DNA of 64,000 nucleotides from an uncultured Bacteroidales bacterium (lineage in GTDB: Bacteria; Bacteroidota; Bacteroidia; Bacteroidales; F082), in NCBI GenBank assembly GCA_947303085.1, contig CAMYXP010000004.1, positions 124,001 through 188,000 of the forward strand. Direction: 5' to 3'. Positions 30,556 to 39,217 of the stretch are shown here, in pieces. Position 1 is the first letter of the stretch; every line of letters begins with the position of its first letter. Below the pieces are notes generated by a model. It was given only the letters and a program-made list of their open reading frames with translations, did no database searches and was not told the DNA's origin. Position numbers and translations under genes: made by a program.

Positions 30556-31560
30556 ATGAGTGCGAATTCACATAATGCAAAAATAATGAAAATTGCCGAA
30601 ACGGCGATAAAAATTCTCATAGTGCTTGCTGGATGTTGGGTTATCTACGTCAAAATCATTGATAATCAGAATATTACAGAGATGTGGGATTCGGTAAAAC
30701 TCTCATTTTCGTCACCCAAAAATAACCTTTTGATGGCTCTAGCACTTCTTTTAATGCCTGTCAATATGGCGTTTGAGACCAGAAAATGGCAAAAATCGGT
30801 ACTTCCGGTCGAAAAGGTTCCTTTCAGAAAGGCTTTTACCGCAATTTTCACAGGTGTGACGGCTGGAATGATGTTTCCTAACCGCACCGGCGACTTTCTC
30901 GGACGCATTTTCATTCTTGAAAAAGGCAACAGGATCAAGGCTGCTATGCTTACTTTTGTGGGAAACATCGCGCAGATGCTTGTCACGGTGACGCTCGGGT
31001 GTTTTGCCTGGATTTTCTTCTGCAAAGGTGTCTTACAATTTTATGCAGGAGCTTTTTCTTTGATAATCTTAACTTTAGGATTTCTTTTTTATTTCAACAT
31101 AAGAATTTTGATTTATTTTAAACGTTTAATACCGAAAAAATGGCGTCCCAGAGTTGAGAAATATATGGAGATTTTCGGTAGTTTCTCAAAGAAAGATTTA
31201 GCTCGGATTTTGTTGCTCGCAATAGCCAAATACCTTGTTTATTCATTCCAATTTGCGCTTTTGATATGGGCTTTCGACGTGCCGCTCAACTATTTCGAGG
31301 CGATGATTCCTATCATGTTCACGTATCTTTTAATGACTGTTATTCCGTTTATCACGATCACAGAGATTGCGGTGCGCGGTTCGGTTTGTATTTTTGTCTT
31401 CGAAAAATGGTTGAGTATCAAAGGAATAAGTACGGCATTCAGCATGATGGTGTTCTCTGCCAGTACAATGTTGTGGCTATATAATCTTGCTATTCCCGCC
31501 ATTATCGGATTGTTTTTTATCCGAAAATTGAAATTCATGAGAAAGAGTTATGAGTCTTGA
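30556..31560 (+). CDS. Flippase-like/LPG synthase TM-domain (UPF0104) protein
   Basis: Multi-TM; AIFTGVTAGMMFPNRTGDFLGRIFIL, VIPFITITEIAVRGSVCIFVF. Confidence 0.82.
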   Translation: MSANSHNAKIMKIAETAIKILIVLAGCWVIYVKIIDNQNITEMWDSVKLSFSSPKNNLLMALALLLMPVNMAFETRKWQKSVLPVEKVPFRKAFTAIFTGVTAGMMFPNRTGDFLGRIFILEKGNRIKAAMLTFVGNIAQMLVTVTLGCFAWIFFCKGVLQFYAGAFSLIILTLGFLFYFNIRILIYFKRLIPKKWRPRVEKYMEIFGSFSKKDLARILLLAIAKYLVYSFQFALLIWAFDVPLNYFEAMIPIMFTYLLMTVIPFITITEIAVRGSVCIFVFEKWLSIKGISTAFSMMVFSASTMLWLYNLAIPAIIGLFFIRKLKFMRKSYES

Positions 31561-32686
31561 AACCATACATATCATATTGAATATCATAATGATATTTGCT
31601 GCAATGTATTTAATTTGCATCGGGGCGTTCACGTATGGATTGTTTGTGCTGTCGCGTTCACACCCCGTTATTTCGACCGAAGCGAAGCGTAGTGGAGATA
31701 TCTCTGTCATTATCGCTGCCCGAAACGAAGGCAAAAACATAGAAAATTTATTGCAATCGCTTTATAATCAATCATTTAATAAAGAAAAATTTGAGGTTAT
31801 AATCGTTGATGACCATTCGGTTGATGATACATCTGAGGTCTCAGAGAACTTTCGAGTTCTCCACCCCGAAATGAACCTGAAAATTTTAAAAGCAACCGGT
31901 TTTGGTAAAAAACAAGCCATCTCTCAGGCGTTGCATGCCGCTGAAAATGAATTGATTATGGTCACCGATGCCGACTGCGAGCTACCTCAGCGTTGGATAG
32001 AGTCGATGGTTGGTTATTTTGTGCAAAACAACCTGAAAATGTTGCTTGGACCAGTTCTTTTGTCACCAGCCAACACTTTATTTGAAAAACTGCAAGTGCT
32101 TGAGCATCTGAGTCTTATCGCTAGCACTGCAGGTTCAGCAGCTATAGGGATGCCTGTGATGTGCAACGGCGCCAATATGATGTACGATCGCCAAGCTGCT
32201 ATTGATGTAGAAAAATACCGCACCGACATGAAAATCGCTTCCGGTGACGACATGTTTCTGATGGAGCAATTTATCAAACATTATGGAAGTAATTCGGTGA
32301 AGTTTCTCCTTGATAATGAAGCGATTGTGAAGACGACTACAATGCCTAACTTGAAGGCGTTTTTCCATCAGCGGAGACGTTGGGCATCGAAGACAAAGGC
32401 GTACAACAATTGGAAAATTATTGCAACAGCGCTAGTCGTTTTGATGTTCAATTTAAGCATCATTTTCTTCTTTGTGGCGGGCTTTTTCATGAAAGTTTTC
32501 TGGGTTTTCTTCGTGCTTTATGTCATCATGAAAACCCTCATCGATTTCCCAATCCTAAAGAGAATAACGCATTTCATGCGGCAGGACAAGCTCCTTTACT
32601 GGGTGTTCCCGTTGGAGTGTATCTATCCGTTTTATGTAGTGTTTACAGCGTTTTCGGGGTTGTTTACTAAAGTGAAGTGGAAATAA
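31550..32686 (+). CDS. Glycosyltransferase family 2
   Basis: ISVIIAARNEGKNIENLLQSLYNQ, EVIIVDDHSVDDT, VTDADCELPQRWIESM, FHQRRRWASK; C-terminal TMs; in-frame repeat just before the GT domain. Confidence 0.92.
   Translation: MSLETIHIILNIIMIFAAMYLICIGAFTYGLFVLSRSHPVISTEAKRSGDISVIIAARNEGKNIENLLQSLYNQSFNKEKFEVIIVDDHSVDDTSEVSENFRVLHPEMNLKILKATGFGKKQAISQALHAAENELIMVTDADCELPQRWIESMVGYFVQNNLKMLLGPVLLSPANTLFEKLQVLEHLSLIASTAGSAAIGMPVMCNGANMMYDRQAAIDVEKYRTDMKIASGDDMFLMEQFIKHYGSNSVKFLLDNEAIVKTTTMPNLKAFFHQRRRWASKTKAYNNWKIIATALVVLMFNLSIIFFFVAGFFMKVFWVFFVLYVIMKTLIDFPILKRITHFMRQDKLLYWVFPLECIYPFYVVFTAFSGLFTKVKWK
31667..31704 (+). repeat. Family B-related repeat inside the GT2 CDS
   Basis: gttatttcgaccgaagcgaagcgtagtggagatatctc, translated VISTEAKRSGDIS. 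Confidence 0.8.
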
Positions 32687-32687
32687 A

Positions 32688-33335
32688 TTATCCCTTAATC
32701 ATCGCCTCCACCAGATTCCACGCTCCTTGGTAAACGTCTTTTAACGTTGCGTCAAGCATGAAGCACGGTGTTGAAAACACTTTGTTTTCCTTGTCAATAG
32801 CTACTCCGCCGTTGGTTGTCTCGGTGTGCTTGCAGCCAATCATCAGGAGTTCTTTAGCTTGACGGCAATTGCCACTTCCCATCGTAACGTTCACATTACC
32901 AATGACTTTAGCAACCATCAATGGGGCAATGCACATAGCTCCGATCGGCTTGCCTTGGGCGTGGATGTCGCGAATAGCCTTTTCAACATCTTTATTTACC
33001 TTGAAATTGATGCCGTCGTAGGCGTAAGTGAAGATGTTTTTTGCAGCTCCACTGCCTCCGGGGAACAACAAAGCGTCGAAATCATCGGCGTTGAATTTTG
33101 TCAAAGTCAGAATGTTTCCACGCACAATTCGAGCTGCTTCAACAAGCATGTTTCTGTACTCATCAGCACGTTTGCCAGTTGCATGATTCCACACTTCAGC
33201 CTGATTTGCATCTGGTGCAAATGCTTGATATTCAATATCATGCTGGTCTAATGCCAACAATAATGTCACGGTCTCGTTGATTTCAGAGCCGTCCATGGTG
33301 CCGCATCCGGCAAGAATAACCGCTACTTTTTTCAT
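32688..33335 (-). CDS. elbB: ElbB-like (DJ-1/PfpI superfamily) glyoxalase-type protein
   Basis: MKKVAVILAGCGTMDGSEINETVTLLLALD; LLFPGGSGAAKNIFTYAYDG; IGAMCIAPLMVAKV. Confidence 0.92.
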   Translation of the reverse strand: MKKVAVILAGCGTMDGSEINETVTLLLALDQHDIEYQAFAPDANQAEVWNHATGKRADEYRNMLVEAARIVRGNILTLTKFNADDFDALLFPGGSGAAKNIFTYAYDGINFKVNKDVEKAIRDIHAQGKPIGAMCIAPLMVAKVIGNVNVTMGSGNCRQAKELLMIGCKHTETTNGGVAIDKENKVFSTPCFMLDATLKDVYQGAWNLVEAMIKG

Positions 33336-33868
33336 ATCAAATCCTCCACCGTTTTTTCAACTTTTTTGTATTCTTTGTCAAGTTTTTCAATCCAGCCTTC
33401 TTTATTTTCATAAATCCAGGTCGCAACCTTTTCAGAATTCTTGTAAAGCTTTGATTCTTCGCAAGTTTTTTCGTTCAAAACATCTTTAACTCCAAAGAAA
33501 TCAAGGAGTAAGATAACAACACCGACAAGCAAAAACCCTTTGGCGACACCAAAAACGGCGCCTCCTATTTTATCGAAAAATCCAAGGCTGATAGATTCGA
33601 CAAAACCTGCCAATAAATTTCCTAACCAATTGATTAACAATGCTAAAGCAATAAAAACAATGATAAATGAAATCACCGACATCCACTCGGCACTGACATT
33701 TATAAGCTCGCCTAACCATTGTCCGACATAATCGGAAAGTTTAATGGCTCCATAAATGCCTAAAATGAACGCCAAAAGCGAAAAAGCCTCTCTGATGATA
33801 CCGTTTCTGAATCCACCAATTGCAAAGAGTACCAATATAATACCGATGATAATGTCTAAGTAGTTCAT
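33332..33868 (-). CDS. CvpA family membrane protein
   Basis: MNYLDIIIGIILVLFAIGGFRNGIIREAFSLLAFILGIYGAIKLSDYVG. Confidence 0.88.
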   Translation of the reverse strand: MNYLDIIIGIILVLFAIGGFRNGIIREAFSLLAFILGIYGAIKLSDYVGQWLGELINVSAEWMSVISFIIVFIALALLINWLGNLLAGFVESISLGFFDKIGGAVFGVAKGFLLVGVVILLLDFFGVKDVLNEKTCEESKLYKNSEKVATWIYENKEGWIEKLDKEYKKVEKTVEDLI

Positions 33869-33979
33869 GATTTTTTTGTTTGTTAACGCTTAATAAGGGT
33901 GTAAAATTACAAAAAATTAAAAAATGTATGTTATTTTTTATAAAAATAATTATTTTTGCAAGTTAAAAGTGTTTTTATT

Positions 33980-35722
33980 ATGAATCTCGAAGAAGCTGAA
34001 AAAGAAGAAAAGAAATCGCTGAATTTCATTGAAGCGAAAGTTGAGGAAGATTTACGTAACGGCAAGAACGCCAAGCGAATCCAGACACGTTTCCCTCCGG
34101 AGCCTAACGGCTACCTCCACATCGGTCACGCGAAAGCTATCTGCCTGGACTTCGGCATCGCCAAGAACTACGGCGGCGTTTGTAACCTGCGTTTCGACGA
34201 CACCAACCCCACAAAAGAGAATATGGAGTATGTGGATGCCATAAAGGAAGACATCCAATGGCTTGGTTATCAATGGGGTAACGAATATTATGCTTCCGAT
34301 TATTTCCAGCAGCTTTGGGATTTTGCAATTGAACTGATTAAACGCGGTAAAGCATATATCGACGAGCAGTCATCAGAGGAAATAGCAGCACAGAAAGGCA
34401 CTCCAACACAGCCTGGTACTGAGAGTCCGTATCGTAACCGCCCGATTGAGGAATCTTTGGAGCTCTTCAACAAGATGAACTCAGGCGAAATCGAGGAAGG
34501 CAAGATGGTGCTTCGCGCAAAGATTGACATGGCGAACCCGAACATGCACTTCCGCGACCCTATCATCTACCGCGTGGTGAAGACTCCGCATCATCGCACC
34601 GGCACAAAGTGGAACGCCTACCCGATGTACGATTTTGCTCACGGACAGAGCGACTACTTTGAGGGTGTCACCCACTCGCTCTGCACACTTGAGTTTGTGG
34701 TGCATCGCCCGTTGTACGACCTGTTTGTCGACTGGCTCAAGGAGATTCGTGGTGAGGGTGACAACATGGACGATAACCGTCCGCGTCAAACAGAGTTCAA
34801 CAAGCTGAACCTCAACTACACCTTGATGAGCAAGCGTAACCTGCTGATTTTGGTGAAAGAAGGCGTTGTGAACGGCTGGGACGACCCACGAATGCCTACA
34901 ATTTGCGGTTTCCGTCGCCGTGGCTATACTCCAGAGTCAATTCACATGTTCATCGATAAGATTGGATACACCACATACGACGCTTTGAACGACTTTGCGT
35001 TACTCGAAAGCTCAATTCGTGAAGATTTGAACGCTCGCGCAACACGTGTTGCAGCAGTGGTGAATCCTGTTAAGTTGGTGATTACCAACTATCCTGAAGG
35101 TCAGACTGAGGAACTTGAGGCTATCAACAACCCAGAAGATGAGTCGGCAGGCAGCCACAAGATTGAATTCAGCCGCGAGCTGTGGATTGAGAAGGAAGAC
35201 TTCATGGAATGTCCTCCGAACAAGTATTTCCGCCTCACTCCAGGCAAGGAAGTGCGCTTGAAAAACGCCTACATCGTGAAATGCACAGGTTGCAAGAAAG
35301 ACGAAAACGGCGAAGTTGTTGAGGTTTACGCAGAATACGACCCGATGACACGCAGCGGCATGCCTGAGGCAAACCGCAAGGTGAAAGGCACCATCCACTG
35401 GGTCAGTCAGGCACACTGCCTCAAGGCGGAGGTGAGACTTTACGACAGACTTTGGAACGTTGAAAATCCTCGCGATGAATTAGCAAGATTGCAGGACGAA
35501 GGCAACACCCCAATCGAGGCAATGCGCAAGATGATGAATCCTAACTCATTGGAAATCAGAACTGAATGCTATGTTGAGAAATATCTCGCCGATGCTAAAC
35601 CTCTCGATCATTTCCAGTTCCAGAGAATAGGATATTTCACCGTTGACAAAGACAGCACACCAGATCATCTGGTGTTTAACAGAACCGTAGGGTTGAAGGA
35701 TACTTGGTCTAAAACGAATTAA
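33980..35722 (+). CDS. glnS: Glutamine--tRNA ligase
   Basis: TRFPPEPNGYLHIGHAKAICLDFGIA; CTLEFVVHRPLYDLFVDWL; LMSKRNLLILV. Confidence 0.97.
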   Translation: MNLEEAEKEEKKSLNFIEAKVEEDLRNGKNAKRIQTRFPPEPNGYLHIGHAKAICLDFGIAKNYGGVCNLRFDDTNPTKENMEYVDAIKEDIQWLGYQWGNEYYASDYFQQLWDFAIELIKRGKAYIDEQSSEEIAAQKGTPTQPGTESPYRNRPIEESLELFNKMNSGEIEEGKMVLRAKIDMANPNMHFRDPIIYRVVKTPHHRTGTKWNAYPMYDFAHGQSDYFEGVTHSLCTLEFVVHRPLYDLFVDWLKEIRGEGDNMDDNRPRQTEFNKLNLNYTLMSKRNLLILVKEGVVNGWDDPRMPTICGFRRRGYTPESIHMFIDKIGYTTYDALNDFALLESSIREDLNARATRVAAVVNPVKLVITNYPEGQTEELEAINNPEDESAGSHKIEFSRELWIEKEDFMECPPNKYFRLTPGKEVRLKNAYIVKCTGCKKDENGEVVEVYAEYDPMTRSGMPEANRKVKGTIHWVSQAHCLKAEVRLYDRLWNVENPRDELARLQDEGNTPIEAMRKMMNPNSLEIRTECYVEKYLADAKPLDHFQFQRIGYFTVDKDSTPDHLVFNRTVGLKDTWSKTN

Positions 35723-35723
35723 A

Positions 35724-35786
35724 CGACAAGGCTGCCTTGTCGCAACGGGATGTTAAGTATCCCGTAGAGGCAAACGCAGCGTTTGC
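35724..35786. repeat. Three consecutive short palindromes
   Basis: CGACAAGGcTGCCTTGTCG-like, CGGGATgttaagtATCCCG, GCAAACGCaGCGTTTGC. Confidence 0.8.
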
Positions 35787-35806
35787 AAAATAATAAAAAT
35801 AACATT

Positions 35807-37012
35807 ATGAAAATAGAAAAGGGTTTTATCGAAGGCTTATACGAAGCTTTGCCGGAAGAGACAAGGCATTACCTCGACATAGCCATCGAAAAGATAGTCG
35901 AAGCCAAACGTCGTGGCGGCAAGGTGGTCGTCGTGACAGGCTCAGGCCCTAACATCCACGAAGGCGTCACCACTTTGATTGCCGAGTTTATCAACAAAGG
36001 CCTAATCGACGGAGTAACAACGAGTTCGGCTGTCGTGTCTCACGAGATGGGTGGCGTTCTCGATAAGGTGAAAAGAATCAACATCCACGATGTTGGCGAG
36101 GAATTCCTTGATTTCGACAAGATGCCTCGTGGCGACATATTTGAGCTTACCGAACTCACTGACGCTCAATGGGCTGACCTCAAGAAAGAGATGATTATTG
36201 ACGATGCTTTGGTGCAGCGTTGTAACGAAAAAGAAGGCACCGTCATCATCAAAGCTGCCGCTAATATGGCATACCCGATGGGTCTCAGAAACGAGACATT
36301 TGCAGCGAGCATCATGGAGATCGCTCACACCAAACACGTTCCGTTTGAGGAAGTCGTCGGCTGGGGCTGCGATGAGCGTACCATGCTTGGCGCGGGTGTC
36401 CGCAACAACGTCCCTGTCCTCGTGAGCGTGCCGCAGCTTATAGGTGGTGGTCAGGTCGGTATCAGCATCGCCGACAGTATCCCGGTAAGCGACAGAACGT
36501 TCCGCATCTCGAAGATGTTGGGCAGTGCTGACGTCATCATCGAGTCGGCCGTGGCTCTGACACAGGAGATTCACGACGGACCGTTCGAGACATATACTGG
36601 TCACGGCATCTGGGCAAGCTGGAACGGCTATCCGACATACAGCCTCAAAGATAAAACTTTGATTCGTTTCGATCTCGACGAAAACCTCAAGAAAGCTTGG
36701 GATCTCGATAAAAAATCAGGCGACGTGCAGGCTGCTATTGACAAAGGTTTGCCGAAGACGAAGATGTCGAAAATCCCATTCCGTATGGAGATGTCGGCAT
36801 TCTCACGTCTCGAGAAGTCAATTCCGGTCGTTGGCGACATCGGCGTTCTCTGGTCAGTGATGGCACTGAAGGTGGCGAAGGCGCTCAACATCGAGCTCGA
36901 CTACATCAGTTATCCGCAGCAAACCGAGCCGGGCAAGGCAATGCGTGAGTGGATTGTCGACAACATCGATTACATGAAAATGGATAAAATTAAAGAATGG
37001 TTAAACAAATAA
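35807..37012 (+). CDS. Conserved protein of uncertain family (Rossmann-like; possible deoxyhypusine-synthase-like or LarA/DUF2088-like)
   Basis: VVVTGSGPNIHEGVTTLIAEFINKGLIDGVTTSSAVVSHEMGG; VGDIGVLWSVMALKVAKALNIELDYI. Clearly coding; family not certain. Confidence 0.6.
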   Translation: MKIEKGFIEGLYEALPEETRHYLDIAIEKIVEAKRRGGKVVVVTGSGPNIHEGVTTLIAEFINKGLIDGVTTSSAVVSHEMGGVLDKVKRINIHDVGEEFLDFDKMPRGDIFELTELTDAQWADLKKEMIIDDALVQRCNEKEGTVIIKAAANMAYPMGLRNETFAASIMEIAHTKHVPFEEVVGWGCDERTMLGAGVRNNVPVLVSVPQLIGGGQVGISIADSIPVSDRTFRISKMLGSADVIIESAVALTQEIHDGPFETYTGHGIWASWNGYPTYSLKDKTLIRFDLDENLKKAWDLDKKSGDVQAAIDKGLPKTKMSKIPFRMEMSAFSRLEKSIPVVGDIGVLWSVMALKVAKALNIELDYISYPQQTEPGKAMREWIVDNIDYMKMDKIKEWLNK

Positions 37013-37017
37013 TCACT

Positions 37018-37527
37018 ATGGAAAATACATCAACAGTTAGACTCTATAACCTTGATTTTGATCAGGTTAAGACATATTTGTTCGCGACATTGTTCGTGGC
37101 AGGTAACATTATTCTGCCACAGCTTTGCCACCTCATCCCGAATGGCGGTCTCATCTTCCTGCCAATCTATTTCTTCACGCTGATTGCGGCTTACAAATAT
37201 GGCATGAAGGTCGGTTTGATGACAGCGGTTTTGTCGCCCATCATCAACAGCTTGCTTTTCGGAATGCCTCCTGCGGCAGTGGTTCCGAGCATCCTCATCA
37301 AGTCGATTTTCCTCGCTGTCTCAGCAGCTTGGGTTGCTGAAAAGACCAACAAAGTGTCGCTTTGGACCATCCTCTTGGTGGTTTTGGCATACCAGCTGTT
37401 CGGCTGTCTTGTAGAGTGGCTCGTAGAGGGCTCTTTCGCAGCAGGATTCAACGATTTCCGCCTCGGAATCCCTGGAATGCTGATTCAGTGGATTGGCGGT
37501 TATTTGTTTGTGAAATACATTAAATGA
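37018..37527 (+). CDS. ECF-transporter S-component-like membrane protein
   Basis: FATLFVAGNIILPQLCHLIPNGGLIFLPIYFFTLIAAYKYGMKVGLMTAVLSPIINSLLFGMP. Confidence 0.75.
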   Translation: MENTSTVRLYNLDFDQVKTYLFATLFVAGNIILPQLCHLIPNGGLIFLPIYFFTLIAAYKYGMKVGLMTAVLSPIINSLLFGMPPAAVVPSILIKSIFLAVSAAWVAEKTNKVSLWTILLVVLAYQLFGCLVEWLVEGSFAAGFNDFRLGIPGMLIQWIGGYLFVKYIK

Positions 37528-37931
37528 CCGAACCCTTAGAACGAGCGAAAACATTATTATCATCAACTGATTCCACTATCGCAGTGGTTTTAGTTGATGA
37601 TATTTTCACTTCGCAGGAACGCGGTGTGAAGCCGCTTTTGCATCTTCTTTCAGAGAAAAAAGGCTTTCTGAAAGGCGCTTCCGTTGCTGACAAGGTTATT
37701 GGCAAGGCGGCGGCGCTTCTCATGGCTCTCGGCGAAATCAAAGAGGTTCACACTTTGATAATCTCAGAACCTGCCATCAAAGTGTTTGAAAAATATAATA
37801 TCCCTTGTTTTTACGACAAAAAAGTCGACAGAATCGTCAATCGCACTGGAGATGGTCTTTGTCCGATGGAAACGCTCTGTTTGGATGTTGAAAATCCGCA
37901 GGAAGCGTTTGACCGCATCACTTCACTTTAA
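37524..37931 (+). CDS. DUF1893-like protein
   Basis: ASVADKVIGKAAALLMALGEIKEVHTLIISEPA; DGLCPMETLCL; ATGA overlap with the upstream gene. Confidence 0.75.
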   Translation: MTEPLERAKTLLSSTDSTIAVVLVDDIFTSQERGVKPLLHLLSEKKGFLKGASVADKVIGKAAALLMALGEIKEVHTLIISEPAIKVFEKYNIPCFYDKKVDRIVNRTGDGLCPMETLCLDVENPQEAFDRITSL

Positions 37932-39108
37932 TGTCAAATCCAGACCAGTCGTTGCTTTCCGACAGTAAGTCGAAGTAATAACAGATGTTCTCCTCGGTGA
38001 TTTTATCACCGTTTACCGAAACAATCCTGTCACCGACCTTGAATGATTCATTGCCATCGATAAGTCGTGTCAAAATCTTCAATTTGCCATTATCGACAAT
38101 GAGTTTGTAGCGGACAGCGTGATATGGATTAACCTCGTTGTTGATATGAGGCTTGGCATATAATTTAGGTGGATCTGACACCATAGAAATTATCCAGTCG
38201 AACTGCGAGATTGCCTTGAGCCCCATGTTGTTATGCGGAAGGTTTTTCACATAGATAATATCAGTCTCTTTGTCAGCTTCAGCGATACTGAATCTTTCAT
38301 TCGGGGCATCGACAAATCGCTGCTTGTTAGTCTGACCGTTAATACCAGTTCCGTACGAGCCCTCATATACATAATCATTCGTTTTGGGGTTTTCAACCCT
38401 TTGCTCACCTTTTAAAACAAAACCGGCGCGTCCGTTTCCAGTATCAAAGATGCATTTATATTCCACCCCGTTGATTTGAGGATAAACCCAAAGCACTCTT
38501 TGTTCATACGTGCACTTAACAGGAACAAATCCAGTGGTGTCAATGGGCTCTTTATAATTGACAAATCGTATCTCACTATTAGTGAAATCTAAAAATTCAT
38601 GACCAATGTTTAGGCTTTCTAAACCTAATAAGTGATGGTCGGAAATTGTATAATTCTCACAAAGAGGCTGTTCTGGAAACAAGACAGCCTGACCAATTTC
38701 TGTGTTATAAATCTTCTCAGTCCCGACTTTCGCATACAGCGTCGTGATTTTGACACTTGATTTTTTTTCGAAACCAGTCACCCGAACACGATAAAACTTC
38801 ATCTCTTTGGGGCGTGTGCCCGGCGTATACATCAGCGTAATAATCGAATTGTCACCCGTATCGTAAATCAACGAATCCGGCTTGCCATTCAACTCAGCCT
38901 TGAAAACAATATGCTGCCCGTTGTTTTTGAAATGTATGGTGTCATCAAATAGAATATCAGCCTCAACAATTTCCTTTGTATTTACCTTTAACGTATGAAA
39001 ATACAATCTAACAGGGAAATAATAGAAAAAAACGGCGCATGACACCACAATGATTGCCAAAAACGCAATCAAAATGATACGCAAAACTCTCTTTGTTTTC
39101 TTTTTCAT
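37918..39108 (-). CDS. Retropepsin-like aspartyl protease with C-terminal PDZ-like domain
   Basis: LIYDTGDNSIITLMY; CIFDTGNGRAGFVL; SFKVGDRIVSVNGDKI. Confidence 0.75.
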   Translation of the reverse strand: MKKKTKRVLRIILIAFLAIIVVSCAVFFYYFPVRLYFHTLKVNTKEIVEADILFDDTIHFKNNGQHIVFKAELNGKPDSLIYDTGDNSIITLMYTPGTRPKEMKFYRVRVTGFEKKSSVKITTLYAKVGTEKIYNTEIGQAVLFPEQPLCENYTISDHHLLGLESLNIGHEFLDFTNSEIRFVNYKEPIDTTGFVPVKCTYEQRVLWVYPQINGVEYKCIFDTGNGRAGFVLKGEQRVENPKTNDYVYEGSYGTGINGQTNKQRFVDAPNERFSIAEADKETDIIYVKNLPHNNMGLKAISQFDWIISMVSDPPKLYAKPHINNEVNPYHAVRYKLIVDNGKLKILTRLIDGNESFKVGDRIVSVNGDKITEENICYYFDLLSESNDWSGFDIKVK

Positions 39109-39158
39109 AGTATTTAAATATCAGGTTAATTATTTGACTGCAAAATTATAAAAAAAAA

Positions 39159-39184
39159 TTGAGACGGATGAAAACCCGTCTCAA
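39159..39184 (-). terminator. Rho-independent terminator of topA
   Basis: On - strand: TTGAGACGGgttttcatCCGTCTCAA followed by TTTTTTTT. Confidence 0.85.
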
Positions 39185-39187
39185 TTA

Positions 39188-39217
39188 TTGGCTATCAGCT
39201 AACGGCTAATGGCTATT
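39188..39217. repeat. Family E GGCTAATGGCTA-type repeat overlapping the topA 3' end
   Basis: ttggctatcagctaacggctaatggctatt; similar to 51783-51848. Confidence 0.6.

Noticed and set aside
36002-36604. 200-aa - strand ORF antisense to the 35807 gene
   Set aside because: Shadow ORF; composition untypical and no domain.
35807-37012. Firm assignment as lactate racemase LarA
   Set aside because: I could not identify the LarA signature residues, and no larB/C/E maturation genes are nearby, so it is left as uncertain family.
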